Below, one piece after another: positions 54,486-64,000 of a stretch of 64,000 nt of DNA (positions are counted from its first letter, which is position 1; each line of letters opens with the position of its first letter). The position numbers and the translations under genes are program-made. The stretch is from NCBI GenBank assembly GCA_013076295.1, contig RQOL01000439.1, positions 1-64,000 on the forward strand, written 5' to 3'. The stretch is from Sanderia malayensis (lineage: Eukaryota; Cnidaria; Scyphozoa; Semaeostomeae; Pelagiidae). The notes under the pieces were generated by a model that saw nothing but the letters and a program-made list of their open reading frames with translations, was not told the origin of the DNA and did no database searches.

Positions 54486-54788
54486 TTAGTGCTTCTTGTT
54501 TCTTTTTGGGCCATATGTGTATGGCCGATGCTTGAGGTCCATTGGTTGGGGCTCTTTTTTTTCTCGGTTTGCAAGCTCTTGCAGCTCCTCGTCTGTGATG
54601 ATGTCTTCTTTGAGGGATTTGTTTAGGTCTGTAAAGAATTCATCATCTCTTCGTAGCTTTTGTACATAGTGGGTTATTGTAAGCAGGTTGTTTGTTGCAT
54701 GTGTTAGTTCTTGGTGGGATTTTCTTATGTGGTCTGAGCACATTTCGATGTTGCGGTCGAGAATGCGGTTTATTGTTTTCCTGTCCAT
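54486..54788 (-). CDS. Small hypothetical protein, 100 residues
   Basis: Open frame with ATG at 54788-54786: MDRKTINRILDRNIEMCSDH, SHQELTHATNNLLTITHYVQ, LRRDDEFFTDLNKSLKEDII, and a basic end YTYGPKRNKKH. It is mostly helical and charged, with no signal peptide or membrane segment, and no family I recognise. Its coding strand has the same A/C-rich, G/T-poor bias as the Helitron at 57329-63753, in the same orientation, so it may be an extra gene of that Helitron. Alternatively it is chance in a skewed sequence. Confidence 0.35.
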   Translation of the reverse strand: MDRKTINRILDRNIEMCSDHIRKSHQELTHATNNLLTITHYVQKLRRDDEFFTDLNKSLKEDIITDEELQELANREKKEPQPMDLKHRPYTYGPKRNKKH

Positions 54789-57060
54789 ATCTGAAATTGT
54801 AAATGAAAAGTATAGTTCTTTGTTTAGATTTGCTGTAAGGGAAATGTTGTTAAGATAAGAATTAGCAGAAAAGGATGTGATTACAGGTGTATGAAATTGT
54901 AAATGATACTCACCGATTAGAAATCCGGGATAAAATTTTCGTAGATTATTGTTGTTGTTGGTAGGTTGTAGAGTTGTGATTGGAAAAAGGTTATTGCTTT
55001 GTTGTATTTATGTGTTTGGGTAGGGGTTGGAATGTGCAAGAGACAGCTGTTTTGAAAGTGTGGATTACGTTGTTGTGCTAAATATAGGGGGGTGGTGTTT
55101 GATGTCATTTGTTTGAAAAAAGAATTGAAGTCATGGATAGGTTGATGAAGGCGTAATGAAACAGTGATGGGGAGTGCGTTCGTAGGAACAGTAGCATTGT
55201 GATTGTTGTTTTTGTAAACGTTGTTTGCGTGGGAATTAAAATATGTTGCGATTGAGCATTGAAAGTGATGGGGTAAGCAAATAAAATAGCAAGTGTTGTT
55301 AGGAAGAGGGTTGCATGCGAATGATGTGAGATGTATGTAATGGTTAAAAATAGAGTGGAATGTGCAAGATCAGCGGTTAGGTTGCGGAAGTAGAAGTATT
55401 TAAATATAGTGGATGTGAGGTACAGAAATTTAGTTTTGGGAATTAAGTAGCAAGTGTGCACAATAAATTGAGAACATTTTGGCGAGGAAACAAAGGATAA
55501 GATGGCCATCATCGTTGTGGTTTACGGCGATACGCGTCAGGTACGTGAGTAATAAGAGATATACTTTAATGGAATGAATGTATATTTTGAAATGATGCTG
55601 TGATGGATATTATTGATTGATGCTGTTTGCTAGAGGTATTGTAGACTGTGGGAATTTTGTTTTAGTTTGTGGCATGGGATCGTGCATTGGGATTGCGGGT
55701 TTTAAAGAAAAGAATCACAGCGAAAGTGGTTTGTGATGAGAATGTGGATTTTGTTATGGAAGATGGTGGCGGGGGGAAATTGAAGGAGGTTAGGTAAGTA
55801 AAATGATGTTGTATCAGGATGTTGTTAGGTTTTTGTGTTGTTTGGGTAGCGTGATGTATGAAAGATTGGTGTTGTTGTAATTTATAGAGAGGACATGGTG
55901 GTGCACGTGGTTGTGGTTTCGAGGGCACATGGAGAGAAGTTGCCGCAGAGGAAAAGAAGAAGGAAGATAGAAGAGGGCAAAAAGGATGGAAAACCTAAAA
56001 TGGAAAAGAAAAAAAGGGAAGCAGAAAAACAATGTAATCCTCCTGCAAATAAAATATATTCTTTTAAATTTTTTCAATAAAAATTTTATCAATGAAAAAT
56101 GTGAAATGAAAATGATTGTGTTCTTGGGTGTATAATAAGGGATGTAGTTTCGTGTGCGACGTGTTTCAGTTGGTTATTAGGTAGCGGGATGAGAGATTGT
56201 TGTAGAGAATTGGAAGCGCAAAGTCTGCGCGGTATAAGTGGGTATTTCAAACAATTTAGCACATGGAGAAAAAGTGATATCAATTTAAATCAGTTGGATG
56301 TGGTATTATAACGGGCGTGTTGTTAAAAAGTAGTGTGTTGAATAGTATTGTTGAGGAATTTGGTAAAATGTTCTTGTGGTCATGTTATGAGTGCCACGAG
56401 GGGGTACTTGTGGGAAGAGAGATATATGAGGAACATTTGGGAATGCTGTAGTGAACGCTGTTAGTTCACTCTGCGGTGGAGGTTGTAAAAGGGTGGAGGG
56501 AAATTTGAAATTATAATATAAGAAGGTGGTATAGTTTACCGTGTGAAGACTTTGAGATCTTGTGGAGAGTGAAGTTGTGCAGTGGTCTCATGTATTTGAA
56601 CTGGAAGAAAGAGCATGGAATCGGTGAAGAATTTTGTATTTTTTGCGATGGCATGGCGTTGCTAAGAGTGCGCAATGGGGGATATAGTAATATGATACAC
56701 GCCTGGGAGAGGGAGAGACAGTGAATATTTTATATAATCGCGAGTAATGTATATATATATGAAACATTGGTATTTGAATGGGGAGGATACGGATAGGATA
56801 CATTGATAGGAAATATTATAATAGAAAACAATAGGTGATTTGCCGGATACATTAGTTAAAAGCTCAAACACCACGTCAAGGTGCATCCGTTGTTTGAGTT
56901 TTCCTTTTTGTGAGAGCTGCCATGTTGGTACTGTTTGATATTTAATGAGAGGACATTCTATGGGACTTTATCTATGGGTAGATAGTGGGATAGACTTATG
57001 AGTGAGGATTATGGCAGATTGCACAGAGAGAAAGGAAATCCATGTTCCCGTAGGCAATAT
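54789..57060. other. G/T-rich (plus strand) region without recognised gene
   Basis: Strong strand asymmetry: few C on the plus strand. Minus-strand frames (55105-55512, 55814-56092 and others) consist of biased low-complexity residues (T, H, L, F, I) and show no domain. Probably the 3' part of the Helitron or of older related copies. Confidence 0.45.
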
Positions 57061-57099
57061 AAAGGAACATGGCAAAGCATAACTCTTGCATGCAGAACT

Positions 57100-57315
57100 G
57101 TTTGAAGTTCACAGGTGTTGTGCCTTCTTGCTGTTTGAAGCCGTCAGGTCTTGTGCCCTCTTGCTATTTGAAGCTGTCGGGCTTTGTGCCTTCTTGCTAT
57201 TTGAAGCTGTCAGGTCTTGTGCCCTCTTGCTGTTTGAAGCCGTCGAGTTTTGTGCCTTCTTGCTATTTGAAGCCGTCAGGTCTTGTGCCTTCTTGCTGTT
57301 TGAAGCCGTCAGGTG
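57100..57315. repeat. 33-bp minisatellite, about 6.5 units
   Basis: Unit GTGCCTTCTTGCTATTTGAA plus GCTGTCAGGTCTT, with few changes between units. Being a multiple of three, it leaves two plus-strand frames open with 11-residue repeats (57069-57332 and 57086-57319); I see no reason to call either a gene. It lies within 15-20 bp of the Helitron helicase stop. Confidence 0.85.
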
Positions 57316-57742
57316 TTAGCAATGAATTTTAGAGGACTTCCTTGTAGACAATGTTCTTTGCTTTTTTGTTGCTTGATGTGAATACCTTGAGTCCAGAGAA
57401 TGACTTGGCTCTAGATATTGCAACATAAAGTTGTCTGTCAGCAAAAACAGATTCTGGCAAGTAAATGCCCACGTGTGATAAGGATTGTCCTTGTGCCTTG
57501 TTGATGGTGAGGCAGTAAGCAAGTCTGACTGGAAATTGCTTTCTTGCCATGCACATTGGCAATGATGAATCTTGGCACGTGATAGTGATGCGTGGAAGCA
57601 TAACATACTGGCCCTTGTTGTGTGTTGTGATGATCTCTGCGGTGATGATGTGTGGTTTGAGATCTCTGACAATTAGACGTGTTCCATTGCAAAGTCCCTT
57701 TGCAGGGTTGATGTTTCTGAGCAAAATGATTGTAGCTCCAAC

Positions 57743-57818
57743 CTGTAAGAGAATGAAATTGAGTAAGGTTGGATAGGAAGAGAAATTTAAAAGGAATGTT
57801 GGAATATAGTGTGCATAC
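57743..57818 (-). other. Spliceosomal intron in Helitron helicase
   Basis: 76 bp. Donor AATTGAAG|GTATGCACAC, acceptor TTCATTCTCTTACAG|GTTGG. Splicing joins LHSLQLK to VGATIILLRNINPAKG, matching the uninterrupted helicase family. Confidence 0.8.
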
Positions 57819-59884
57819 CTTCAATTGCAGTGAATGAAGAGGCATTCCACCAGGAGTCTGTGCATTGAGGAACTCCATGGGATATGCTGCGGCCTCTTCT
57901 GGATCATCTGTTTGGACTGTGTCAATGCTGAGGTACTGTTTCCAGGGTGTTGGAAGTCTTTGTAGAATGAGTTCGTTGATGTGATGTGAGAACTTGTTCT
58001 TTGGTGTTAAACAACAACACTCAGACATGGTGTTGGGATCGAGTAAGACGTGTGCATCTGCTGACTCAGCTTGAGGATAGATTGAGTTTATGAGATCTTC
58101 AAGAGATTTGATGCAGATTTGCTGTGGAAGGTTGATCTGATGTTGATCATCATGAGGTTCTACTCCGTTGCCTATGCGGAGAAGCCAGTCTGAGAATGCT
58201 TGGTAAGTCTCATCTTGAACAGCTCTCATGTTTGTAGTGAGTCTGAATTGTTGAAAATGAGACCACAGATCCTCGACTTTTCGTGACTTGAGGCATTCCT
58301 GCACTACTCGTTCTGCGCCTGCTTTCTTGATGACTGGTAGTACTTGTCTGAAGTCACCTCCAAGCATGAAGTATTTGCCGCCGAAAGGTCTGTGAACTTT
58401 GGTGATGTCTCTGAGCAGACAGTCAACTGCTTTGAGTGCTGTTGCTGGAATCATGGAAGCTTCGTCCCATATGAATAATGTTGTGTCTCGCAGTTGTTGT
58501 GCTCGGAGGCTTTGTGCTTTGATGTTGCAGGTGGAATTGTCGAGCAGAGGAATTGGTATTTGAAATGTTGAGTGTGCTGTTCTGCCGTGAATTAGTAGTG
58601 TTGCTACTATTCCGGAGTACGCTATGCATTGGACTTTGTTTCCGGAAGCTTGCAGATTGTGCAACAGTGTGTTGTACAGGAAGGTTTTGCCTGTTCCTGC
58701 TGGACCGTCGAGAAAGAAACAGTGGTCTGTTGAGTGTGTCTCGATGGCGTGGACAACTGTGTTGTGTATGTGCAGTTGTTCTGGGTTGAGTTGCTCGAGC
58801 ATATGTTGTCCTTGCTCTCGCTCTTGTTCGATGTTGATTCCCTCAGCTGGCTGTTGTGGCTGAGCATAATCGGCAGGTAGCTGTGGCATTTCAGGGAAAT
58901 CCTGGAGGGATTTTACGTGAATGTGTAGGTTTTTCTGGATGTCTGCCAGGCACATGTGGATCTGTTGCTGTTGGAATATTGCATTGGGATCCTGCAGCTG
59001 ATTGTGTTTAAGATAATCTTCTGCCATGTCTTCTTGGAATTCTGTGAAGAGAGCATTGATGTCGCTGGGAGTTTGAAATAGGATGAATGTTGCAAACAAT
59101 TATCTCATGTGTGCAGGCATGTTTATGATAGCTGCATCTTGTAAGCAACGTTTGTGCTCTGCATCGTTTTTCAAGAGTGACATTGCTCTTGCTGCATTTT
59201 TGAATGTGTCGTAAGTGACTCCGTCAACTGTTCGAATGTCTTCGAAGGAGGTTGCTCCTTTTCTATGCAGCAATATCAATCTGAGGGTGAATCGTTCAGG
59301 ATCTGATGGTAGAACATTGTATATTCTGCCAATTACACCTTTGGGTGGTCGGCGCTTGCGTTGCTGCCACTGTTTGGTGGATTTGTTGAAAGTGTAGTGC
59401 TCTGGTATGTCTTGGTATAAGTACTGGTGAGCATTCTGTTCCGTCTGGTTGAGGGTGAAGTAAGCCATGAGCATGCTGTCGTTGTTTCTGTGTGCAGCCT
59501 GGTCTGGGTCTGTGAAGTAAATGGCGTGTTGGTCTGGCAGGTGAATTGCAAGTCGGACGATTGTGTGACTCTTGTTGTACATCTCGTATTGCATGAGTTT
59601 GTACATGGCTTGGTGTGGGCCAACGTATCTGGAGTTAAGTTACTGACGTATCTCATCATGGACAATGTTGTGGTGTGCGTCTGGTTCTTGGTGGCCTTCT
59701 CTGATTTCAACGTGTGCCATGTCATTGCCTTTGTGGATGTACTTGAAAATGTACTTGACATATTTGATAGTTGTGCATACTTCTGCGTCGATGTGACAGT
59801 CAAACTTCAGAAGGAGTTTGGTGTTGTGTGGCACAACCCAAGAGTCGTTAACTCTGTGCGGTTGGAGTTGAGCAGTTGTTTTGC

Positions 59885-59966
59885 CTGCGAGAAAGGGTGT
59901 GGTCATTGTTTGCATTTCATTGAAAATGTAACTTATAAGTGTGAAGTGCAAGAAATGTTGACATAC
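59885..59966 (-). other. Spliceosomal intron in Helitron Rep
   Basis: 82 bp. Donor AGACAAG|GTATGTC, acceptor ACCCTTTCTCGCAG|GCAAAA. Splicing joins NGYPLYRRQ to GKTTAQLQPHRVNDSWVVPH, as expected between the finger region and the VVPHN segment. Confidence 0.8.
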
Positions 59967-61439
59967 CTTGTCTTCTGTACAGTGGGTAGCCATTGACATT
60001 GAGTTCTGTTTGCTGTGCAAGGTCTTTTGGGAATTTCTTTGTGCATTTCCCATCTTGCATGCAAATGCATGACGGATTGAGAATTACACACGGCCCTTGC
60101 ATCATGTGTTTCCTGACGATGTGGTGCTCACGGGTGTGGTGTTCTGGTCTGGTATCTCTGCCGATATGAAGTGATCAATATGCTCTGGTGTGCGTGGTTT
60201 GTCTTGTTCGGCAAAAGATAGGATCATGAGTATGCGGCAGTCCACGTTTTTGAAATTCTACTGTGTAGACGTATGCAATGACTTTGCCAAAGAAGTTGAG
60301 ATCCAGGATGTCACAGAGCAGTTCTTTGAATTTCAAGTTGAAGACGCGTGTGACGATGTCTGGTCGGTCTTGTGGCTTCTGGTTTGGTAGCGAATTTTCC
60401 AAGATTTCTTGTCAGCTTGGATTTGCTGTGAATGTGAGGAATATGTCTGGCTTGCCGTGCTTTCTGACAATGGTCATGGCGTCTTGGTAATTCTGTTGCA
60501 TGCTTTGCTGACTGCCTGTAAATGTGGACGGTAAGATGATGACTCATCCAACATTGATGTGCTGTGCGGTGTCCGGATTGTGCGCTTGAGCAAGTAGATT
60601 TTGGTGTTCAGCTCGTCTGTAGAGGTGATCCATCAGTCCTTTGTACGACTCAACTCTCAGATCTTTCTGATGTGTTCTGATGTAAGTGAGATCGCTGCCT
60701 TCTACCTTGGTGAATGCATCAACCAAGTACTGTTGAAACAGCAGTCTTGACAGGTGAAGGGCTGAGAAATGTTCTCGGACTTGGATTCTGTATGTGTAGA
60801 ATTGGCTGGCTGTCACTCTGGTCTGGCGGCGTTTGGGTTGGTCAGGGGGGATTTGTGTATGGACAGCTGGCAGTTTTGCGATTGCTGCACCCCAACCATG
60901 TTTGCTGAATGGAAACAGGAGCGGATAGGTCAGTGGATCGGCTGCTGGATTGGTTGCGTTGATGCCAATCAGGTAGCCGTCATGTCTCTGGATGTGGATG
61001 ATTCTGTCATTTGGATCTGGTGCGGCACTGCCCTCTGTGCTGTAGATTGCTGCTATTTCTGCTGCTGCTGGACTGTGGTACCTGTGATCCTGGTCAGCTC
61101 TTGACGTGATGATCATGTCGAATGTGGGAATAGGCTCGTTTGCTGCAGTTGCCTGTTGCTGTTGTTGGTGCAGTATGTCGCCTATGTTCTTGTATTCTTG
61201 AGCATATGGGTTGATTGCAAGAAGTTCGTCTTGGAGCTTCTTGATGGTGTCTTTGTTCAGATCCATGTTGGTGGGGTTGTTGGCTCTCTGCTCAAGAGCT
61301 TCAGCTGTATCCATGATGCAGAGCTCTGTGTATTTTGGTTGCTGTCCTTGCAACGGGTGAAGGTGGGCTGAAGGGAAAAGTGAGGCAGTTGATAAAAACC
61401 GTTGATGCAATGTTGAAATGTTGAAAATCAATATATTAT

Positions 61440-62880
61440 TGTGTAAGAGGAGAATAAGTAAAAGAAGTGGGAACAGAATGTGAAAGTACAGTATCTGAAA
61501 GTATGTGATGTGGATATACTTGGAATTGACTACGAGGAGTTGGGACTGTACATCAGTCTAAGCAGATCACCGGAAGAAATTCGAGCGATTGGACTTGAAG
61601 AAGTGTGCCCAACTCGAGCACAAAGGCCAGGGCCCAAACCTACGATTACTGCAAGCAGTTCAGCAGCGAGGAAAGAAGTCCGGTTTCAATTGTGGCAGCC
61701 TGCAACTTCAGCTCCAAGTCAACAGCAACAAAGAACAATGCTCCTTGAAGCCCTGCGAATAGGACTTGGGGTAGTGATGGAAAACCACGTTTACAAGTTT
61801 GACGGACGCGTCCACTGGCAACAGAGAGGAGGAGCGATTTGCCTTGAGCTTACAAGCAACTTAGCGCAGATTTTCATGATATGGTGGGATCATACGTTTA
61901 AATCTCGCTTGTCAGATGTTGGTATTGTCACAAGGCTGTGCAAACGGTACGTCAACGACGTCAACATGGCGGCTGATGAAGTGCCTGCTGGAACCAGGTT
62001 TATAGAAGGACGGTTGGTTGTAGACGAAATGGCGACAGAGAGCGACTCACTTGTTCCAGGAGATAGAGGAACAATGGAAGTCATCAAGAGTATAGGGAAT
62101 AGCATCCACCCATCGATACAACTGGAGATAGACTGCCCTTCCAACCACGACGACGGAAAGATGCCGTCACTCGATTTAAAACTGCACGTTCGGGATGTAG
62201 GAGGAGCCAAGAAGATCGTTCACGAGTTCTACGCAAAGGCTGTTTCGTCAAAAGCAATGATAAATGCAGAGTCAGCACTACCAATGAGACAGAAGCGGAC
62301 GATTCTCACACAAGATGTTCTACGGGTACTCCTTAACTGCTCGGCGTGTATTCCATGGGAAGAGGTTGCACAACACGTCAGTAACATGGTTCTCCGGATG
62401 CAGTTTTCTGCTTTTCCAAAGAAGTTTCGGTACAAGATTGTCAACTCGGCTCTCAAGGCGTATGACGAGATTCATCTGAGAGTTGAACTAGAAGAACGCC
62501 CCCTATATCGTCCGTATGAGTGGAACCGGGAGGAACGGGATAGAGGCAAGAAGAACAGAGTACTTAACTGGTACAAGAACGAGAAGTATGATTCTGTGAT
62601 CTTTATACAATCAACTCTGGGGTCTGAATTGAAACGCAAGTACCAAAGTGAAATTGACAGGTGTGGTGTCCGCATTCGTGTAGTCAAGAAAGCCGGTCGT
62701 TCGTTGAAGAGTCAACTTCAAAGATCTGATCCATTCAAGGAAGCATCTTGCAATCGTGAGACATGTTTGATATGCAAGACTGGAGGTCGAGGATCATGCT
62801 CTAAAGACGGAATAAATTATGAGATAGCGTGTGTTGGGTGTGAACAACAAGGCCGGGATATGAAGTACCACGGAGAATCG
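61440..62880 (+). pseudogene. Penelope-like element, RT with GIY-YIG endonuclease region, 5'-truncated
   Basis: Open from 61480. It begins inside RT (LGIDYEELGLYISLSRSPEE), then PTRAQRPGPKPTITASSSAA, VYKFDGRVHWQQRGGAICLE, and catalytic KRYVNDVNMAA at residues 157-160, where the usual first Asp of Y-x-D-D is Asn. GNSIHPSIQLEIDCPSNHDD and MPSLDLKLHV follow, then MRQKRTILTQDVLRVLLNCS and WNREERDRGKKNRVLNWYKN. The endonuclease start has C-x-x-x-x-C-x-x-C spacing CNRETCLICKTGGRGSC, then NYEIACVGCEQQ and YHGESE, a GIY-YIG-like signature. After about 62880 the frame runs by chance into antisense Helitron sequence to 63060. RT copies RNA at the nick made by the endonuclease. The Asn substitution suggests this copy was inactive or has since changed. 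Confidence 0.75.
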
Positions 62881-63753
62881 GAGCACGGGTGGCCCCCTGC
62901 CGTGAAGCTGCGGTATATTTGCTGTCCAGGATGCCATTGCCATGGTGGCATTGTATTGGCGGAATTTGGAAAGAAAATCTTTCGACTCTCTTTGTGTTTC
63001 TTGTGTATCGCCAAGGAAGAGAGACACCAATGCTGCACGTGGAAGCTATATTCGGGGTAGTGTGACAGCTCCCTCGCGACAGCACTTTGTGTACTTTTTT
63101 CTGGTGTTCTGCTCTTCTTTGAAATACTTGGCACCACAATGTTGACAGCTGTTGTTCATCGGTGGGATGTGGTGCAAATAAAAGTTGTCTGCTGGAGGAT
63201 TTGCTCCTTGTTCTGGTTGTGGTGGCAGTTGTGGGACCGCTGGTGCTGTTGGCTGTTCGTCTGCTTCTGGTTGTATTGCGGTCTGTTGCAGTTGTGGCAA
63301 CTGTGGCCCAAACTGAATGGGCTGTATCTGTCGTGGCTGGTGGTGCAATTGCGGGATGAATTCGACAGGCTGCATCTGTTGTAGCTGTGGCTGGAATTGC
63401 AAGGGATGAATCTGCTGTAACTGTTGCTGCCATTCAGGTGGGAACTGGAATGGGTGCACGTGTTGTACTGGTTGCTGTAGCAGAGGTGCCATCGCCATTT
63501 GCAATCCTTCGCCCCCAGCTGGGTAGGGTACAGGGGAAAGCGCAACGTCTTGTTGCGCTTCCAATGTTTGAATTGGTTGTTGCCGAGGTTGTTGCTGCTG
63601 TAACTGCAGTTGCAGCGTCTCGTCGAAGGGAAGAGCGACTGGCTGTTCTGTTGGAGGTGCTCCAACGGCTCGTTGTTCGCGGCGAACTGTTGAAGCATGG
63701 GCCCTCTGTCTCTTCCTTCGTCGTTGGCCAGAGATATTTGGTTCTTGTGGCAT
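62881..63753 (-). pseudogene. Helitron RepHel, N-terminal part with zinc-finger-like motif
   Basis: Minus strand ATG at 63753-63751: MPQEPNISGQRRRKRQRAHA, a basic start, then a long Gln/Pro-rich region (about residues 45-190). C-terminal to it NNSCQHCGAKYFKEEQ and YTKCCREGAVTLP form the C-x2-C...CC finger typical of Helitron N-termini. A TAG follows LPRI, then SKDFLSKFRQYNATMAMASW and HGRGPPVLR continue in frame, which is the next conserved Helitron segment. The Penelope-like element breaks it there and the gene resumes at 61431. The Gln-rich part could be a disordered region; the 20-30 CAG/CAA codons may also be an expanded repeat. Confidence 0.75.
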
Positions 63754-64000
63754 TTGTTACGGGGTGATAAAAAAAGAGATGTATTAAATACAGCGAATTC
63801 TATTAAATACTATTATGAAAGATATAATATATAATTAATTATATCTAAAAATTAAAAAATATAAAACCTAAAAATGTGGAGTTAAAAATAATCCAGTGAC
63901 ACAAAATGTATCTACGAGAAATAGAAAATCGTGTGGAAATGGAAAGTAAAACAACAACGACAGTAATTTTGCAGTGAGAGAAATAGTTTAAAGGGAAAAT
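63754..64000. other. AT-rich end of window
   Basis: Contains a TATATAATTAATTATATCT palindrome near 63828. Expected 5' region of the Helitron; no terminus identified. Confidence 0.4.

Larger units (their letters stand above)
57329..61431 (-). pseudogene. Helitron RepHel, Rep and helicase part
   Basis: Minus strand. YTELCIMDTAEALEQRANNP marks the entry to Rep. Then FTGSQQSMQQNYQDAMTIVR, KHGKPDIFLTFTANPS followed by TGA where Trp is expected, VEFQKRGLPHTH with the HUH histidines (60226-60234), a frameshift directly after, DGKCTKKFPKDL, and the two-tyrosine motif KYIFKYIHKG near 59730. Helicase: LDGPAGTGKTFLYNTLL (58680-58710), [43 protein letters not shown] and LYVAISRAK. Stops TAA at 59642-59640 and 59102-59100. 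Introns at 59966-59885 and 57818-57743. A normal RepHel is about 1,400 residues or more; this one spans the whole with the insertion removed. Confidence 0.9.
57329..63753 (-). mobile_element. Canonical Helitron (RepHel), interrupted by a Penelope-like element
   Basis: From 63753 down: N-terminal finger, HUH Rep, PIF1-type helicase. Ends were not found: the 5' TC end should lie beyond or near 63760-64000, the 3' CTRR end below 57329, perhaps as low as 53860 judged by base skew. Two short introns and one Penelope-like insertion interrupt the gene. Several single lesions make it inactive. Confidence 0.85.

Noticed and set aside
57069..57332. Two overlapping frames with 11-residue repeats
   Set aside because: Products of the 33-bp minisatellite.
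63139..63767. Plus-strand frames opposite the Helitron N-terminus
   Set aside because: Complement of the Gln-rich CAG/CAA region, which leaves other frames open.
1..64000. tRNA genes, host genes, promoters
   Set aside because: I found no convincing tRNA cloverleaf or host exon, and no promoter that I could support from sequence alone.

Overview
This is animal (eukaryotic) nuclear DNA made almost entirely of nested, decayed transposable elements plus a broken ribosomal RNA unit. I found no intact host protein gene. Evidence for an animal: spliceosomal introns inside transposon genes, metazoan-type 18S/28S rRNA, a THAP-domain P-element transposase, Academ, DIRS, Ty3/Gypsy, Helitron and Penelope-like elements side by side. 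The element mix and AT-rich background suggest an aquatic invertebrate (cnidarian, sponge or spiralian); this is inference and I cannot name the species.

Layout. 1-248: helicase tail of a Helitron. 2.3-5.4 kb: a ~116-bp GC-rich tandem-repeat family with fixed ends (CTAG then T) and a pogo-like transposase fragment. 5.4-7.0 kb: copy A of a divergent HUH Rep/SF1-helicase family. 7.3-17.7 kb: an rRNA pseudo-unit on the minus strand (18S 3' part, spacer, 28S), broken by a 5'-truncated LINE (7.6-8.4 kb) and by a 6.2-kb Ty3/Gypsy element with both LTRs and a 4-bp target duplication (10.35-16.5 kb). 17.65-18.36 kb: a tandemly duplicated 18S/unknown-protein chimera. 19.4-22.9 kb: a DIRS-type element that has lost its reverse transcriptase. 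23.8-37.0 kb: a P element with ~700-bp inverted ends, a THAP transposase on the minus strand and a convergent zinc-finger gene. A complete 5.9-kb Academ element sits inside the second intron of the P transposase, four bases after the splice donor.

37.3-40.85 kb: Rep copy B, split by a block that carries the unknown protein (ORF X) and a pogo-like element with a HIRAN-like remnant. 40.9-47.8 kb: a second Ty3/Gypsy pol, broken by the tandem-repeat family (42.2-43.0 kb) and by a 2.1-kb foldback element with Academ features that splits the integrase exactly at a TAT duplication (44.9-47.0 kb). 48.6-49.3 kb: another ORF X. 51.6-53.65 kb: Rep copy C with HUH, two-tyrosine and Walker A motifs. 53.9-63.75 kb: a canonical Helitron on the minus strand with at least two introns, split by a 5'-truncated Penelope-like RT/GIY-YIG element at 61.4-62.9 kb.

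How the parts relate: these are competing mobile elements rather than a pathway. The main interest is the order of nesting, the repeated low-similarity HUH-helicase family and the uncharacterised ORF X that lies near it twice. All homology calls are from reading translated sequence by eye, without database searches.
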